Shown: positions 45,145-55,063 of the stretch, in pieces
How the letters are laid out: every line of letters begins with the position of its first letter
How positions within the stretch are numbered: the first letter of the stretch is position 1
Assembly (NCBI GenBank): GCA_002682825.1
Contig: NOKP01000008.1
Location: 1,682,033-1,746,032, forward strand
DNA: 64,000 nt
Source of the DNA: Neonectria sp. B-13
Lineage: Eukaryota; Ascomycota; Sordariomycetes; Hypocreales; Nectriaceae
Direction of reading: 5' to 3'
Position numbers and translations under genes: made by a program
Notes under the pieces: generated by a model
The model's database searches: none
What the model saw: only the letters and a program-made list of their open reading frames with translations
What the model was told of the DNA's origin: nothing

Positions 45145-45946
45145 TTAGACAGGCAGCTTGAACTTCTTGCCCTTGAGAACCTTGTTGTAGTAGATGTAGA
45201 AGAAGTCCGTGTAAAGGACCGTCTGGACGAGGCCGGCGATAATGGCAATCCAGTCAATCTTGTACTTGTCCGCAGGTTCCATCACGTATCGGTAGATCCA
45301 GTTGGGAATGTACAGGGCGCGGTAGCTTCCGAGGGCAAAAAGGTAGTGGGTCGTGATGGTCTCGGCCTCGCCAGTTCGCTGCAGCATGAAGAGCTGAGGG
45401 AGAATGGCCACAGACTCAAGCCAGATGGAAAACGCCCAGAGGATCTCCCTGAGCGTGTATTCGTACGGAAAGATGACGGCGAGAACGACAGCACCGATGA
45501 GGAGGTATTGGACGCGGAAGGTGTCGACGTTGGGGTCGTTGGTGGGCTTGTAGGCGTTGGTCATGAGGTAGATGATGTATCCCTGGGACCCGAGGAAGAG
45601 GATTTTGAAGAGGAAGTTGTAGACGCTATTTCCCGTAAAGATGTCTGCACGAGTTAGAGAGGGCCGCGGATGGAGAATCGCGAATGCGGTGCCGTACCGA
45701 GATATCGAGTAATGTACACAAACATGTACAGAGCCTGGGACTTGAACGAGATGCCGGAACAGCTCTGTTGCTGTTAGTGGGTGTCCGAGTCTGGGAGTTC
45801 AGGTACTAACGTTGAGCTGGGTCATCTTGTGCAGCAGAATGAGGATGCTGCCCAGGTGGGAAAAGTCCGCTGTTGCATGGTTAGCGAATGCGCAGCCGCC
45901 TTGGCTTGCTGTACGCACCAGCGATGCGGAAGATGTTCAACGTCAT
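45145..45946 (-). CDS. ERD2: ER lumen protein-retaining (K/HDEL) receptor
   Basis: Four exons on the minus strand: 45919-45946, 45811-45869, 45698-45764 and 45145-45644, for 217 residues. Introns are 49, 46 and 53 nt. At the third exon, two in-frame AGs exist six bases apart. The nearer one leaves the branch adenine two bases from the AG and is rejected, giving LNSCSGISFKSQALY. The seven-helix receptor motifs are present: ADFSHLGSILILLHKM, SCSGISFKSQALY, TRYLDIFTG, WAFSIWLESVAILPQLFML, and ITTHYLFALGSYRALY. The receptor retrieves escaped HDEL/KDEL proteins from the Golgi in COPI vesicles. The C-terminus KGKKFKLPV is basic, consistent with COPI recognition. Confidence 0.94.
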
Positions 45947-46672
45947 GGTTCCTTGGACCGGGGGCGCGAAGCTATCGTAGGATGCAAAAGCTGCCGGGCG
46001 AGCAGCGGGAGGTTGTGGGTGCAGTCGGCGCGCGGGGGGTCGATGAAGTTGGTGCGATTGCAATTGTCGTCGAGTCGAATCGTGATGGTTGGAGTTTGAA
46101 GCGAGTGGTGGCCTAAGTTGGCGTTGTGTTGGCAGGGAGCTGGACCTCGAATCCCGAAAAAGGACACGACGCGATTGCAAGCTAATTGGGCCGTGTCGTT
46201 AGTGTGTGCTGGCACTGGCCGGGATGCACGGGCGTGCTAGTCTGTGGCTGGTGTCCGAGTTGCGTGGAGGAATGTGGCGTTTCGTGACTAAGAACTCCGA
46301 GCAGCAGACCCGACTACAGATCCAGTATTCGGACCGTCGTCCAACAATGGACAACTCCTGATCTTATCATGCAATTTTGTGAGATCAAGTGACGACTGGA
46401 TACGAGGCTCGGACTTAATCGCAAGGCGAGGTTTGGCGAGATCCGGTGTAATTACATTCATCTCTGTCATCTCCATGCCACCCATCTGTCACGTACTGGT
46501 GGCTTAGCACTCCGTGGGCCGGATCTAGGCAGTGACGTATTACAAAGCACGCCGAACCTGCCCGAACCGATCGCGAGATCAGCTACCTTATATCTTGCAT
46601 GCGAACGACCTGTAACAGATCAACTTCTTCCCCATAGATCCTCATAAACCTTTAAATCACGCCAGAAAAAAC
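45947..46672. promoter_or_regulatory. Divergent promoter region, ERD2 / WLM gene
   Basis: 726 bp between two divergent starts. No TATA on either side; no supported ORF. Confidence 0.5.
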
Positions 46673-47728
46673 ATGGGAGACTCAATGTCCGACACCTCTG
46701 AGGCTTGGCTCACCATCTCCGTTACCCATCGCAAAGTCAACTACGACTTCACCTTTCACGAAGACGCCACCATCACCGACCTGTTCAACGAAATCGAAGC
46801 CAGTCTCGATGTCCCCGTCAGCAACCAAAAGATCATCGCACCAAAATGCCCTCTCCTCAAAGCCCCCTTCAAAAACCCGGACATGCCCCTGCAAGACCTC
46901 AAAGGCAAGACTTTGACTCTCATGGGCTCGCCCGCCGCGGAGGTCCAGGCCGTCCAGAACATGGCTGAGAGGGTCGCCAAGCGAAACGCAGCGCGCATCG
47001 CTCACAGGACGAAGGCCAGGGCTGCCGCGAAAAGTGCACCCAGGCGAAAACCTGAAGATTCACAGTACACGTTCTTGCAAGTTCGCCCGCTACAGGGTCT
47101 GCCGCATCCGGAGCGAAGCCAGACGCTACTCATGCGACTCAAGGAGGACCCAGGGATCCGCACAGCCATGCGCAAACACAAGTTTACGGTCGCACTCTTG
47201 ACTGAGATGGAGCCACTCGCAAACACCCAAAGCAACCACGAGGGCACGTCGAGGATCTTAGGCCTGAACCGCAACCAGGGAGAGGTCATTGAGCTGCGAC
47301 TGCGGACGGATGCTCACGACGGATACCGCGACTATAAGACGATTCGCAACACGCTGTGCCACGAACTCGCCCACAACGTCCACGGACCTCACGACCGTCA
47401 ATTCTGGGATCTGTGCCACCAAATCGAGCGGGAGGTTCAAGCTGCCGACTGGAAGTCAGGCGGCCACACCATTGGCGAGTCCTCGCACTACACCATCTCG
47501 GGCGAGGACGAGCACGAAGACGAGCACGAAGACCACGGAGGTTGGACAGGGGGAGAGTTCATGCTTGGAGGTGTTCGAGACCCGACGGCAGGGATGAGCC
47601 GGAGAGAGATTTTGGCAGAAGCGGCATTGGAGAGGCAGCGCAGACAGGTTGAGGCAGAGCGCAAGGTGTTGGAGTCGGCGGACAAACGGCGAAGGACAGA
47701 CAATCCACCGCATGATGAAACAAAGTGA
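46673..47728 (+). CDS. UBL-WLM metalloprotease (Wss1/SPRTN-related)
   Basis: Single exon of 351 residues starting MGDSMSDTSEAW. An N-terminal ubiquitin-like domain spans about residues 12-85 (LTISVTHRKVNYDFTFHED to KTLTLMGS). A basic helix follows, then the WLM protease domain with HELAHNVHGPHDRQFW. Zn ligands are predicted at His230, His234 and His240 with catalytic Glu231. The C-terminus has an acidic repeat (EDEHEDEHEDHGGW), then a GG-D-MSRREILAEAALERQRRQ helix and a basic tail. Related Wss1 and SPRTN proteases degrade DNA-protein crosslinks; UBL-WLM proteins of fungi and plants are less studied. MRE11 lies about 3 kb downstream, which may be coincidence. The start is the first ATG, with no intron needed. 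Confidence 0.9.
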   Translation: MGDSMSDTSEAWLTISVTHRKVNYDFTFHEDATITDLFNEIEASLDVPVSNQKIIAPKCPLLKAPFKNPDMPLQDLKGKTLTLMGSPAAEVQAVQNMAERVAKRNAARIAHRTKARAAAKSAPRRKPEDSQYTFLQVRPLQGLPHPERSQTLLMRLKEDPGIRTAMRKHKFTVALLTEMEPLANTQSNHEGTSRILGLNRNQGEVIELRLRTDAHDGYRDYKTIRNTLCHELAHNVHGPHDRQFWDLCHQIEREVQAADWKSGGHTIGESSHYTISGEDEHEDEHEDHGGWTGGEFMLGGVRDPTAGMSRREILAEAALERQRRQVEAERKVLESADKRRRTDNPPHDETK

Positions 47729-47855
47729 TTTAGATGTGGCGTTGGACGGCGTTGGATACCCATAGACGAATAGGAGCATAAACGGCAAGCGTAAATGATA
47801 TTATTTCAACTGTAATTTGCTAATTGTAACTGCCACCGACTTACTTTACTTCAAA

Positions 47856-49097
47856 CTAATACGGGAGCGGGTCCAGATCCAATCCTTCAACACTCAACTT
47901 GAAAGAATCGTTCCGTGAGTAGCTCCCCGCCGCATCCAGATCCAACCGGCCGCGAATGCAATCCCGGAAATCGACGTCGGAGTAGATAAGACCATCGGGA
48001 TCCTCCCACTGCGGGCCAGCAACAACATCACCATACGGCGACACAATGGACGAGCCACCGCGCGATATCCATTTGGTTTTTTCGGGAATGGTCGTGACAA
48101 ACACTGGCGGCGACGACTCCGTATTCTCAGTGGTGTCGCGACACAAAACAATCTCGTTGCCGTCCTCATCAAACACCGACTTGCGACGGCGGGCCCTCTG
48201 CGGCGACCGAGGCAGCGCAATCTCGAAACCCTCTTCCGTAATAGTCGAGTCTCGCCTGCCACGCACAGGCGAGCTCTCGGAGACGCTGGGGACCTCCTTA
48301 GGGACCGCCATGTTGCTGCTGACGACGAAGCAGCGGCCCTCGACTCCGACGGTGCGCATCAAGCCCAGCCATGCGTCGCGATTGTCGGCCGTGGGTGCTA
48401 GGTACAAGTTGATGTTCTGGGAGTAGAGCGTCTGGCGCAGCAGCGGCATGTAGTTTTCCCAGCAGATGGCGGCGGCGAGGTTGATGCGGACGCCGCGGAT
48501 GGTGGTAGAGACGGCGCGCAGGGTACTGGGGGCTCCTTGGGCCCAGATGAGGCGTTCCGAGCCGGTCTGAGATGTTAGAGAGGCATGGAAAGGAGTGATT
48601 TGGGTATGACATACTGGTAGGACCTTGCGACGCTTGCCTAGCATGCCCTCGTTGGGACACACATAGACAACCGAACAGTAGAGACTTCCTCCAGTCTTTT
48701 CGATACATCCAGTCACGATGAATACGCCCGAATCGCGGGCAATCCTCTCGAGCTCCTCGCGGGAGCCATCGCCACGAACGACATCGCTGTCATCGCCAAT
48801 ATGTCGCTTCACCCACTTGAGTCCGGCACCTCCACCGCCAAGCCCAACAGTGTCGCCGAGATCAATGGCCTGGTCAAAGTACTTGGCAAATTCCTCACGG
48901 CCCTCTTCCGAGCGGCCGCCGATTTGGCATCCAAACGAGCTGCCGCGAGGGTATCCGCCGATAAAGGCCTCTGGGAGCAGAAGGATGTCGATCTTGGACG
49001 AGGCGGCGCGTTTGGCGATGGAGTCGACGAGGGCGATTGTAGCTGTAGTGGTGGACTGTGTCCCCGGCGAGGCCGTTCCCAGGCGGATTTTCGACAT
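47856..49097 (-). CDS. Nitrilase (CN hydrolase family)
   Basis: Exon 1 is 48615-49097 and exon 2 is 47856-48566, for 397 residues. The 48-nt intron (GTATGT, branch CTAAC, acceptor CTCAG) is a multiple of three and would otherwise add 16 residues. The Cys-Glu-Lys triad is visible: Glu43 in LLLPEAFIGGYP, Lys158 in KRRKVLPTGSERLIW, and Cys196 in AAAICWENYMPLLR. The C-terminal SRGGSSIVSPYGDVVAGPQWEDP block is diagnostic of true nitrilases, which convert nitriles to carboxylic acids and ammonia. Between PSVSESS and TIPEK there is a charged insertion of about 60 residues with an RRRK patch, absent from bacterial enzymes. An ATG in frame upstream (49097 versus the longer non-ATG read) fixes the start. 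Confidence 0.92.
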   Translation of the reverse strand: MSKIRLGTASPGTQSTTTATIALVDSIAKRAASSKIDILLLPEAFIGGYPRGSSFGCQIGGRSEEGREEFAKYFDQAIDLGDTVGLGGGGAGLKWVKRHIGDDSDVVRGDGSREELERIARDSGVFIVTGCIEKTGGSLYCSVVYVCPNEGMLGKRRKVLPVCHTQITPFHASLTSQTGSERLIWAQGAPSTLRAVSTTIRGVRINLAAAICWENYMPLLRQTLYSQNINLYLAPTADNRDAWLGLMRTVGVEGRCFVVSSNMAVPKEVPSVSESSPVRGRRDSTITEEGFEIALPRSPQRARRRKSVFDEDGNEIVLCRDTTENTESSPPVFVTTIPEKTKWISRGGSSIVSPYGDVVAGPQWEDPDGLIYSDVDFRDCIRGRLDLDAAGSYSRNDSFKLSVEGLDLDPLPY

Positions 49098-49402
49098 TTT
49101 CGGAGGGATTGATAGGGAACAGAGATGTGGCGAGGCAGAACTTCGCAAAATCAAAGCATGATCATCGCGTGACGCATCCCGGAGGCTTCGGCGCCATGCC
49201 GACTTTAGTTGGAGATGTCGGGCCTACCCCGCACCTCAACCCGGCATGACACCATCGTGCATTGGTGACTACGGTGGAATGTGAAGAAGAGTGAAGAAGC
49301 CGATATGAACGGACGCTCTCGCCGAGACGGAACTTCGTACCGAGACTACAGTTCGACTGCTCAGTGAACAACCACCTCCTTCACGATAGCATCGCCTCAA
49401 AC
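49098..49402. promoter_or_regulatory. Divergent promoter region, nitrilase / VOC
   Basis: Only 305 bp separate the two start codons, so the promoters are shared or overlapping. No TATA seen. Confidence 0.5.
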
Positions 49403-49870
49403 ATGTCTGCAGTTGTCGTCAAAGCACTCGACCACCTGGTTCTCACCTGCGCCAGCGTTGAGGCTACCTCAAAATGGTACTCTAAGTACCTGGGCATGAA
49501 GAAAGAGACCTTTACATCCAAAGATGACCCATCAACCGAGCGAGTTGCGCTGAAGTTTGGCGATTCCAAGATCAACCTCCACCAACGGGGTAAGGAATTC
49601 GAGCCCAAAGCATCCACCGCCTTGCCTGGGACCGCCGACTTGTGCTTTTTGGTCCAAGATGGCACGAGCCTTGACGATGCGATTGCGCTATTTGAGAGTG
49701 ATGCGATTGCGGTGTTGGAGGGTGGAAAGACTGTGCTTAGGACGGGGGCTCGGGGGCCGATTCGAAGCATCTACGTGCGTGATCCGGATGGGAATCTTGT
49801 TGAGTAAGTGTTGTGTGCCAACTTTGATACATAGCTGACCATCCTTAGACTCTCTCATTACCTTGATTGA
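49403..49870 (+). CDS. VOC-fold (glyoxalase/dioxygenase-like) protein
   Basis: Exons 49403-49803 and 49849-49870 (45-nt intron, GTAAGT, branch GCTGAC, acceptor CTTAG) give 140 residues. Unspliced, the frame ends at NLVE; splicing adds LSHYLD and completes the last strand (DPDGNLVELSHY), the usual VOC C-terminus. The N-terminus is MSAVVVKALDHLVLTCASVEAT. Metal-ligand candidates are His11 (LDHLVL), His near 58 (INLHQRG) and the Glu in LVELSHY. The single VOC module should dimerise to form two sites. The substrate is unknown. The ATG is the first in frame. Confidence 0.88.
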
Positions 49871-50036
49871 TGGGCGAATAGAGCAATATTGTAGACGAAG
49901 AATGGGAGTTGTCACATGTTGTAGAGATAGGATCTTAGTGTGTCAGATCTCGGTCCACAATTGAAAGGCCTCTTAGTGTCTAATCCGAGCCTCCAGATCA
50001 CAACCCCCCACTACAACAAGCGATCAACGTTTGCCA

Positions 50037-50107
50037 TCTTCCGTAGTATAGTGGTCAGTATGCGAGCTTGTCACGCTCGAGACCCGGGTTCAATTCCCGG
50101 CGGGAGA
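50037..50107 (+). tRNA. tRNA-Asp: tRNA-Asp (GUC anticodon)
   Basis: The acceptor stem TCTTCCG pairs with CGGGAGA (one G-T wobble). The D arm contains GTATAGTGGTCAGTAT (A box). The anticodon arm is CGAGC-TTGTCAC-GCTCG with GTC at the anticodon. The T arm is CCGGG-TTCAATT-CCCGG (B box). Total length is 71 nt, without an intron and without an encoded CCA. Confidence 0.96.
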
Positions 50108-50136
50108 GATCCAGCCACAGGTTATAAGCCTGTTAC

Positions 50137-50144
50137 TTTTTTTT
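50137..50144 (+). terminator. RNA polymerase III T-run
   Basis: Eight consecutive T residues start 30 nt after the tRNA-Asp 3' end and are followed by CTTTT, a classic Pol III stop. Confidence 0.8.
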
Positions 50145-50314
50145 CTTTTGGCAACTCACTTCTCTCAAATATTTTACGAAACATCGAACTTCTTTTTGCT
50201 TCTGGTAGAATTGGTCCGTTCTTCACATCTGCAAACTATTCCTTCAGAGCTGCCTGGTTCTACGCATGTCAATTTGGCTCGCCTTTACACACTTGCAGGT
50301 TTACACTAATCTAA

Positions 50315-52542
50315 TCATCGTCTTCTAGACCGAGTGGTTGGCGGTGCCGGCTCAAATGCATCATCATCTGAAATCTCATCATCGCTGATCTCCACCGCTT
50401 TGCTTTGACTCTGCGAGAAATCCAGCTTAGTCTGTTTCGCCCTAGTCGCTCTAGCTGGCGTTTTGGCTGGTGCCTTGGTTGCTTTGGTTGTTGTCTTGGC
50501 TGGTGCCTTGGCTGCCGTGGCCCTTGCTGGAACCCGCCGAGTCTTGGGTGCAGGAACTGGCTCATCCGATTCCATGACAACATCTTCCTCTTCACTCTCG
50601 ACTACCTTTTTACCACGACGTGCAGGTGCTTTCTTCGGGGCTGCCTTGGCACGGCTGGCCCGCTTTGGTTTGACCGGTGCCTCCTCCATCTCATCGTCCT
50701 GCGATAGTTGTCCCCGTAGGGGTGCCGAGTCTCCATCTTCGTAGGTCCACGCGTCTGCCTCATCCTCCCAGTTGCCGTCGAAATCGTCATCCCAGGTTAT
50801 TGGTTTGGGCTTGAGTGTTCGTTTCCGCTCAGTTTGCACCGCCGCGCGTGGCTCGCTGGCTTGTTCTTGTTCAATCCTGGTTCGGTATATCTCCATGGCG
50901 CTATTCAAATCCTCGTCGTCGGATTCCAAACCCAGCATCTGCCGAACCTGGCCTGAAAGATGCTCAGACACGAAGAGTTCCATGGCGTGCTTGTCGTCTT
51001 TGGCCACAAACTGATTCACCGCATCACCGAATGGCCCTTGAGGGAGAACTCGTAGCGACTGTGCTGATAGAAACTCCTGAACAAGAGACTCTACTTTGAT
51101 TGCATCATCTCCATCCGCCAGCGCTTCGAGGGCCTCTGTCGGATTTGTAGCCGTAGTTTTACCTGGTTTGTGTTAGCAGTTTAAAACCAACGGAAACAGC
51201 TGACCTACGCTGAGACGTCTTTTTGCGGTAAAAGTAGACGACGTCGTTTGTGTTGGCCACTTTGCCGATGAATCGATTAGAGAGCCGTTGGGGATTCTCA
51301 ATCTCAAACTGCCCTCCATCGGTGGCTGTGTATTCGACCTTGAGCCGGATTAGAGGGAGTGGTCGTTCCTCCAAAGCCTCCTCGTCGGTTTGAATCGCTT
51401 CCCAATCGGCATTGGCCTCGGCAATCATGTCTTCAACCACCTCCATCAACCTCCGCGTAACCTCTTGACGGTTGTCCTTTTTCTTGTCCAGCCCCTTAAA
51501 TCGTTTGTCTTGTGAGAGAACTACTTCCCTAGTGACAAACGGGCGAACTGACTTGAGGGGAATCTTGTCCACCTTGAAGTCCTTGCCAGTAACGCTCATG
51601 ATGGCCACGTGCTTCTGAACGGCTTCCCCGGGAACTAGAGATGTTGCGACAGATGAACCTGGTTGCATGACGTGGAACCCTGTCTCGGGATTTTGAGTCG
51701 GGTCAATGAGACACTCGTGCTCGTGTCCCCAGACAACCACATCCATCCAGTCAGGTAGCACATTCTCGGGAAGATAAGACGTGGCTGTATGTGCATGGTG
51801 GTTCTGATGGACGGACAAAATATTAAACCAGTCTCCCATTTGAGTGCCAGGTCGGAACCATTTGACCTTGTGGTCACGGAATGTTCTGAACATGCGCTCG
51901 TCACGGACGTTGCTTAGTCCGAATAGGGCCAATTTTGTGAGCCCTTTCTGGAGAAGAATGGGCTTCGCCTCGATGTTGTCTGCCTCTGGAACTCGGCCAT
52001 AGTAGTTTAGCAGTCCGCTAGCTTGTAGGAGATCGAGGGAGCAAAAGTTGCCGTCGCCTGATGGGTCGTCATGGTTTCCGTGAATCGAAAAGACAGGAAT
52101 AGAGACGTTGATATCGGGGTCTTCGTAGTTGACATGAGGAAAAGCTCCTTCAAAGACAGAGGCTGCATCCGACAGAAACTCAAGTGGACAAGGTTTCATG
52201 CCAAGGACGTTTTGTCGGAGAGTTCGCATGACTTGGTATAGGGACTTGCGCGAGGGTTTGTTATCGTGGAATAAATCGCCGGCGAGTAAGACCATATCAA
52301 CCTGATAGGTTAGTTAGTAGCTAAGACGAGCCAAGACGAGGATGAGTGTCCTACATCTTCAGTTCTGGCAAGATTCAGGATCTCGTCAAAGGTCCGCCAA
52401 CTGTCATCCTTCCGGATGGCGTCTCGTTCCTCAAACCCAACATGGTTATCGGTTGCGATGAGAATGCGGATAGTGTCCGCCTCTGTGTCGTTAGCAATGC
52501 ACAAATCGATCCGCAAAAGGACTTACCAGTAAACTCGGGCAT
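50315..52542 (-). CDS. MRE11: MRE11 double-strand-break repair nuclease
   Basis: Four exons on the minus strand: 52527-52542 (16 nt), 52355-52482, 51209-52301 and 50315-51162, for 694 residues. Introns are 44, 53 and 46 nt and all phases close. The protein begins MPEFTEADTIRILIATDNHVGF. Phosphoesterase motifs appear in order: TDNHVG, LLAGDLFHDNKPSR, IHGNHDDPSG, LSVHQNHH and VVWGHEHEC. The capping domain and RAD50-binding region follow. The C-terminal tail is Ala/Lys/Pro-rich (repeated KAPAK, TTTKA, RRG) and ends SDDDAFEPAPPTTRSRRR, resembling the DNA-binding tail of other MRE11s. The MRN complex resects breaks, activates checkpoint kinase and acts in meiosis. The length is usual for fungi. 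Confidence 0.96.
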
Positions 52543-53482
52543 CGTGTTCGACTCTGCTGTTGGGGATGAGGTTGACTGATGCCTGGTGCTTTACGCGATC
52601 GCGCCTGACGCGACCTGGTGCGAAGTCACGTGATACCCAAGTTTGAGAAGGTAGCACGTTGACCTCGAGCCGCGAAGACCTGGTCAATATTTGCAAACTT
52701 GAAATTGATATACGACTAGGATCCTTGTCTAATGGATGTTACTGGACGCTCTCGGGCATGGCTTGACTCTGGACACTAGAATCTCGCTACCATGCCAGCG
52801 GTGTAGTCTCGGCCCCATCCAAGATCCATCCTCTAAGGAACAAAGCAACACTGGGCCAGGTGCATCCCTGAACTGGTCGTTGAATCTCCGTACCTACTAT
52901 CTACGAGACCGGACAAACCACCACATTTACAAGCGTCGAGCTGCAGAGGACTGCTGGCAATGGCGTTGCAACGGTGCAGTGCTGGCGGGACGGATTAACT
53001 ACCAACTTGGCAAGTGGAGAACGGGCATCGGCGCCGATCCCTGACCGGGCTGCCGCCGATTGCAACTTCGCCAACAACTCGGGCTACGACTCGGTCGCGG
53101 GGTTTTCTTGTGCATATCCCGGACGACAGACATTTTGTCGCAGTCATTCATGTTCCACCTCTTCAGCCTTGAGGATGCTGGTCTGCGCTGTGCGCCGTCG
53201 TCAGCCGCCTACCTTCGTCTTCAAGCCCCCCCCGGCAAGATTACCTGATGCGCAACGCGGATAAATGCGACTAGCCTCGTGTCAAGGAAATTCGACTTGG
53301 CAGCTCACCCAACACCCGACGACTCCAAGCAAACAACTCATCGCGAGGACTCGACTCAGGACTCTCAGCGGCACCCAACCCGAGGCCAACCCTTTGCCAG
53401 CGCTCCGGCCTCGGAGACCGTCCTCGTCGCCTGCACGTTCCGTCAATTGAGAACTCCGTCGAGCTCTCAGGCGTCTCCGCCC
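52543..53482. promoter_or_regulatory. Divergent region, MRE11 / F-box gene
   Basis: 940 bp between divergent starts. The frame of the F-box gene stays open for 68 codons upstream of its first ATG (from a GTG at 53279) but with no Met. Nothing else is supported. Confidence 0.5.
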
Positions 53483-55063
53483 ATGCATCTCGCCGCCAGG
53501 GTCGACCGGGATCTGCTCCATGGAGGAAACCACTCGCCAAACCCCGCCATGGACGCCCCGGGCAAGCCGCGGCATCTTTCGCTCGGTGATTTGCCCGTCG
53601 AGATCATTGCCACCATCTGCCGAAATCTGTGCATGCACTGTCGCCTCGCGCACGTGGTCGACCTCCCGGCGCGTGCCGTAACCACTGCCCTCGAGGAGCA
53701 GCAAGCCCTTTCGCGTCTGAGCCGGACGTCGCGCCGCTTCCGCCTCACTGCCCAGCCCATTCTCTTCCACTACTACCACACGGGCATTCAGCCGGATCCG
53801 AGCAGCCCCGAGTGGTGGGGCGACGCTGTTGCTCGGAACCGTGAGATTGAGACGCTGGAGTCGTTTCTGCGCACAATGCTGGAGCGACCCGACCTGGCCA
53901 AGTTCGTACGCGCCCTTGCTTTTTTTGCTCTCCGAACCGTCCGCGCCCGCGACGTGCCTCCTGCGACCCAGGCTCTCTTCCGGCAGGCCGGCGAGCGGGC
54001 TGGGTTTCGGGCGTTGCCGACCTACGATCATGTCGAGTCCAAGTGGCTTCAGGAGGCCACCATTATGGCTGTGCCCTTCCTTGAACAGCTTCTCATTTAT
54101 CGGTCATCCCAAGAAGGCCTTCACTACTTGCGGGATTCGCCGTTTTATCTACCTCACCTCAAGTATCTAGTGCTTCCCGGGCAAGACAAGAATCCCGACG
54201 AATGCTGTCACATCCAGGAAATGCAGGACGTCCTCGCCAAGGCCCAGAATCTCGAAGTGTTGGCAGCCAGCGATTGCGACTGCGGGACCGACATCCCCCT
54301 CCGTGAGCGGTTTCGAACCGAGCCATGGAACACTGCACTGTCCAGCCTCCGTCGGTTGTCGCTGCATGGCCTCGACCCGGACAATCTGGCCAAGATTCTT
54401 CGTCGCAGTCCAGTCTTAGAAGATCTCGAATACTTTTGTGATATGGACAAGTACACTGTTCTGCAACACGATCACCTAACTCCCATCCGGAGCACGCTGC
54501 GGCGGCTTTGCTACACGAGCACAACATGGGAACACGCCCAGGGTACATCGGAGGATGTGATTGACTTGGTGTCTAGCTTTCTCAGGTGGGATCGATCTCT
54601 GAGGGGAGATATGAACTTTTCCGATTTTCCGGTACTTGAAATACTAGAGGTTGAACAGCTTTTACTCTATGGACCGGTGTTTGACTCTGAGGAGCGAGCC
54701 GAGCGGTTTGAATCGCTCAAGGAGGTGTGTCCTGAGCTGTTCATGGCGAGTCTTCCATCATCATTGCAGGTTCTGCACATTGGCATGGTTCTAGCATGGC
54801 CGGAACTACATCGGGACTTGATGGCGATGGCGCTGAAACTATTCAGGTTCCCGGACTTGAGCGTGGTGGCAGTGGATCCCTACGAGCCCCCGCCTTCCAA
54901 CCAAGTCAAAGAACTCGAGGATGTCTTTGCTGCCAAGGGCATCGCCTTTTGTCTGGGGCAGACGACACAGACACCTTTTTCAAGGGGGATGCTTGGAGTG
55001 AGACCAGGTCACTCTGAGCAGTCTGATGCAGATTTGTGTTTTCGTCTCCAGCATGTACGATAG
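53483..55063 (+). CDS. F-box/LRR-type protein
   Basis: Single exon of 526 residues from the ATG at 53483 (MHLAARVDRDLL). A second ATG at 53549 (MDAPGKPRHLSL) has a better CCGCCATGG context and keeps the entire domain, so it may be the true start. The F-box-like segment is HLSLGDLPVEIIATICRNL at about residues 28-50, continued by LSRLSRTSRRFRLTAQPILFHYYH. The rest is Leu-rich with repeats such as LSSLRRLSLHGLDPDNLAKIL and LEDLEYF, typical of fungal F-box proteins with degenerate LRRs. These are SCF substrate receptors; the target is unknown. Confidence 0.78.
   Translation: MHLAARVDRDLLHGGNHSPNPAMDAPGKPRHLSLGDLPVEIIATICRNLCMHCRLAHVVDLPARAVTTALEEQQALSRLSRTSRRFRLTAQPILFHYYHTGIQPDPSSPEWWGDAVARNREIETLESFLRTMLERPDLAKFVRALAFFALRTVRARDVPPATQALFRQAGERAGFRALPTYDHVESKWLQEATIMAVPFLEQLLIYRSSQEGLHYLRDSPFYLPHLKYLVLPGQDKNPDECCHIQEMQDVLAKAQNLEVLAASDCDCGTDIPLRERFRTEPWNTALSSLRRLSLHGLDPDNLAKILRRSPVLEDLEYFCDMDKYTVLQHDHLTPIRSTLRRLCYTSTTWEHAQGTSEDVIDLVSSFLRWDRSLRGDMNFSDFPVLEILEVEQLLLYGPVFDSEERAERFESLKEVCPELFMASLPSSLQVLHIGMVLAWPELHRDLMAMALKLFRFPDLSVVAVDPYEPPPSNQVKELEDVFAAKGIAFCLGQTTQTPFSRGMLGVRPGHSEQSDADLCFRLQHVR

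Noticed and set aside
53282..54031. 249-codon minus-strand frame opposite the F-box gene
   Set aside because: Antisense shadow.
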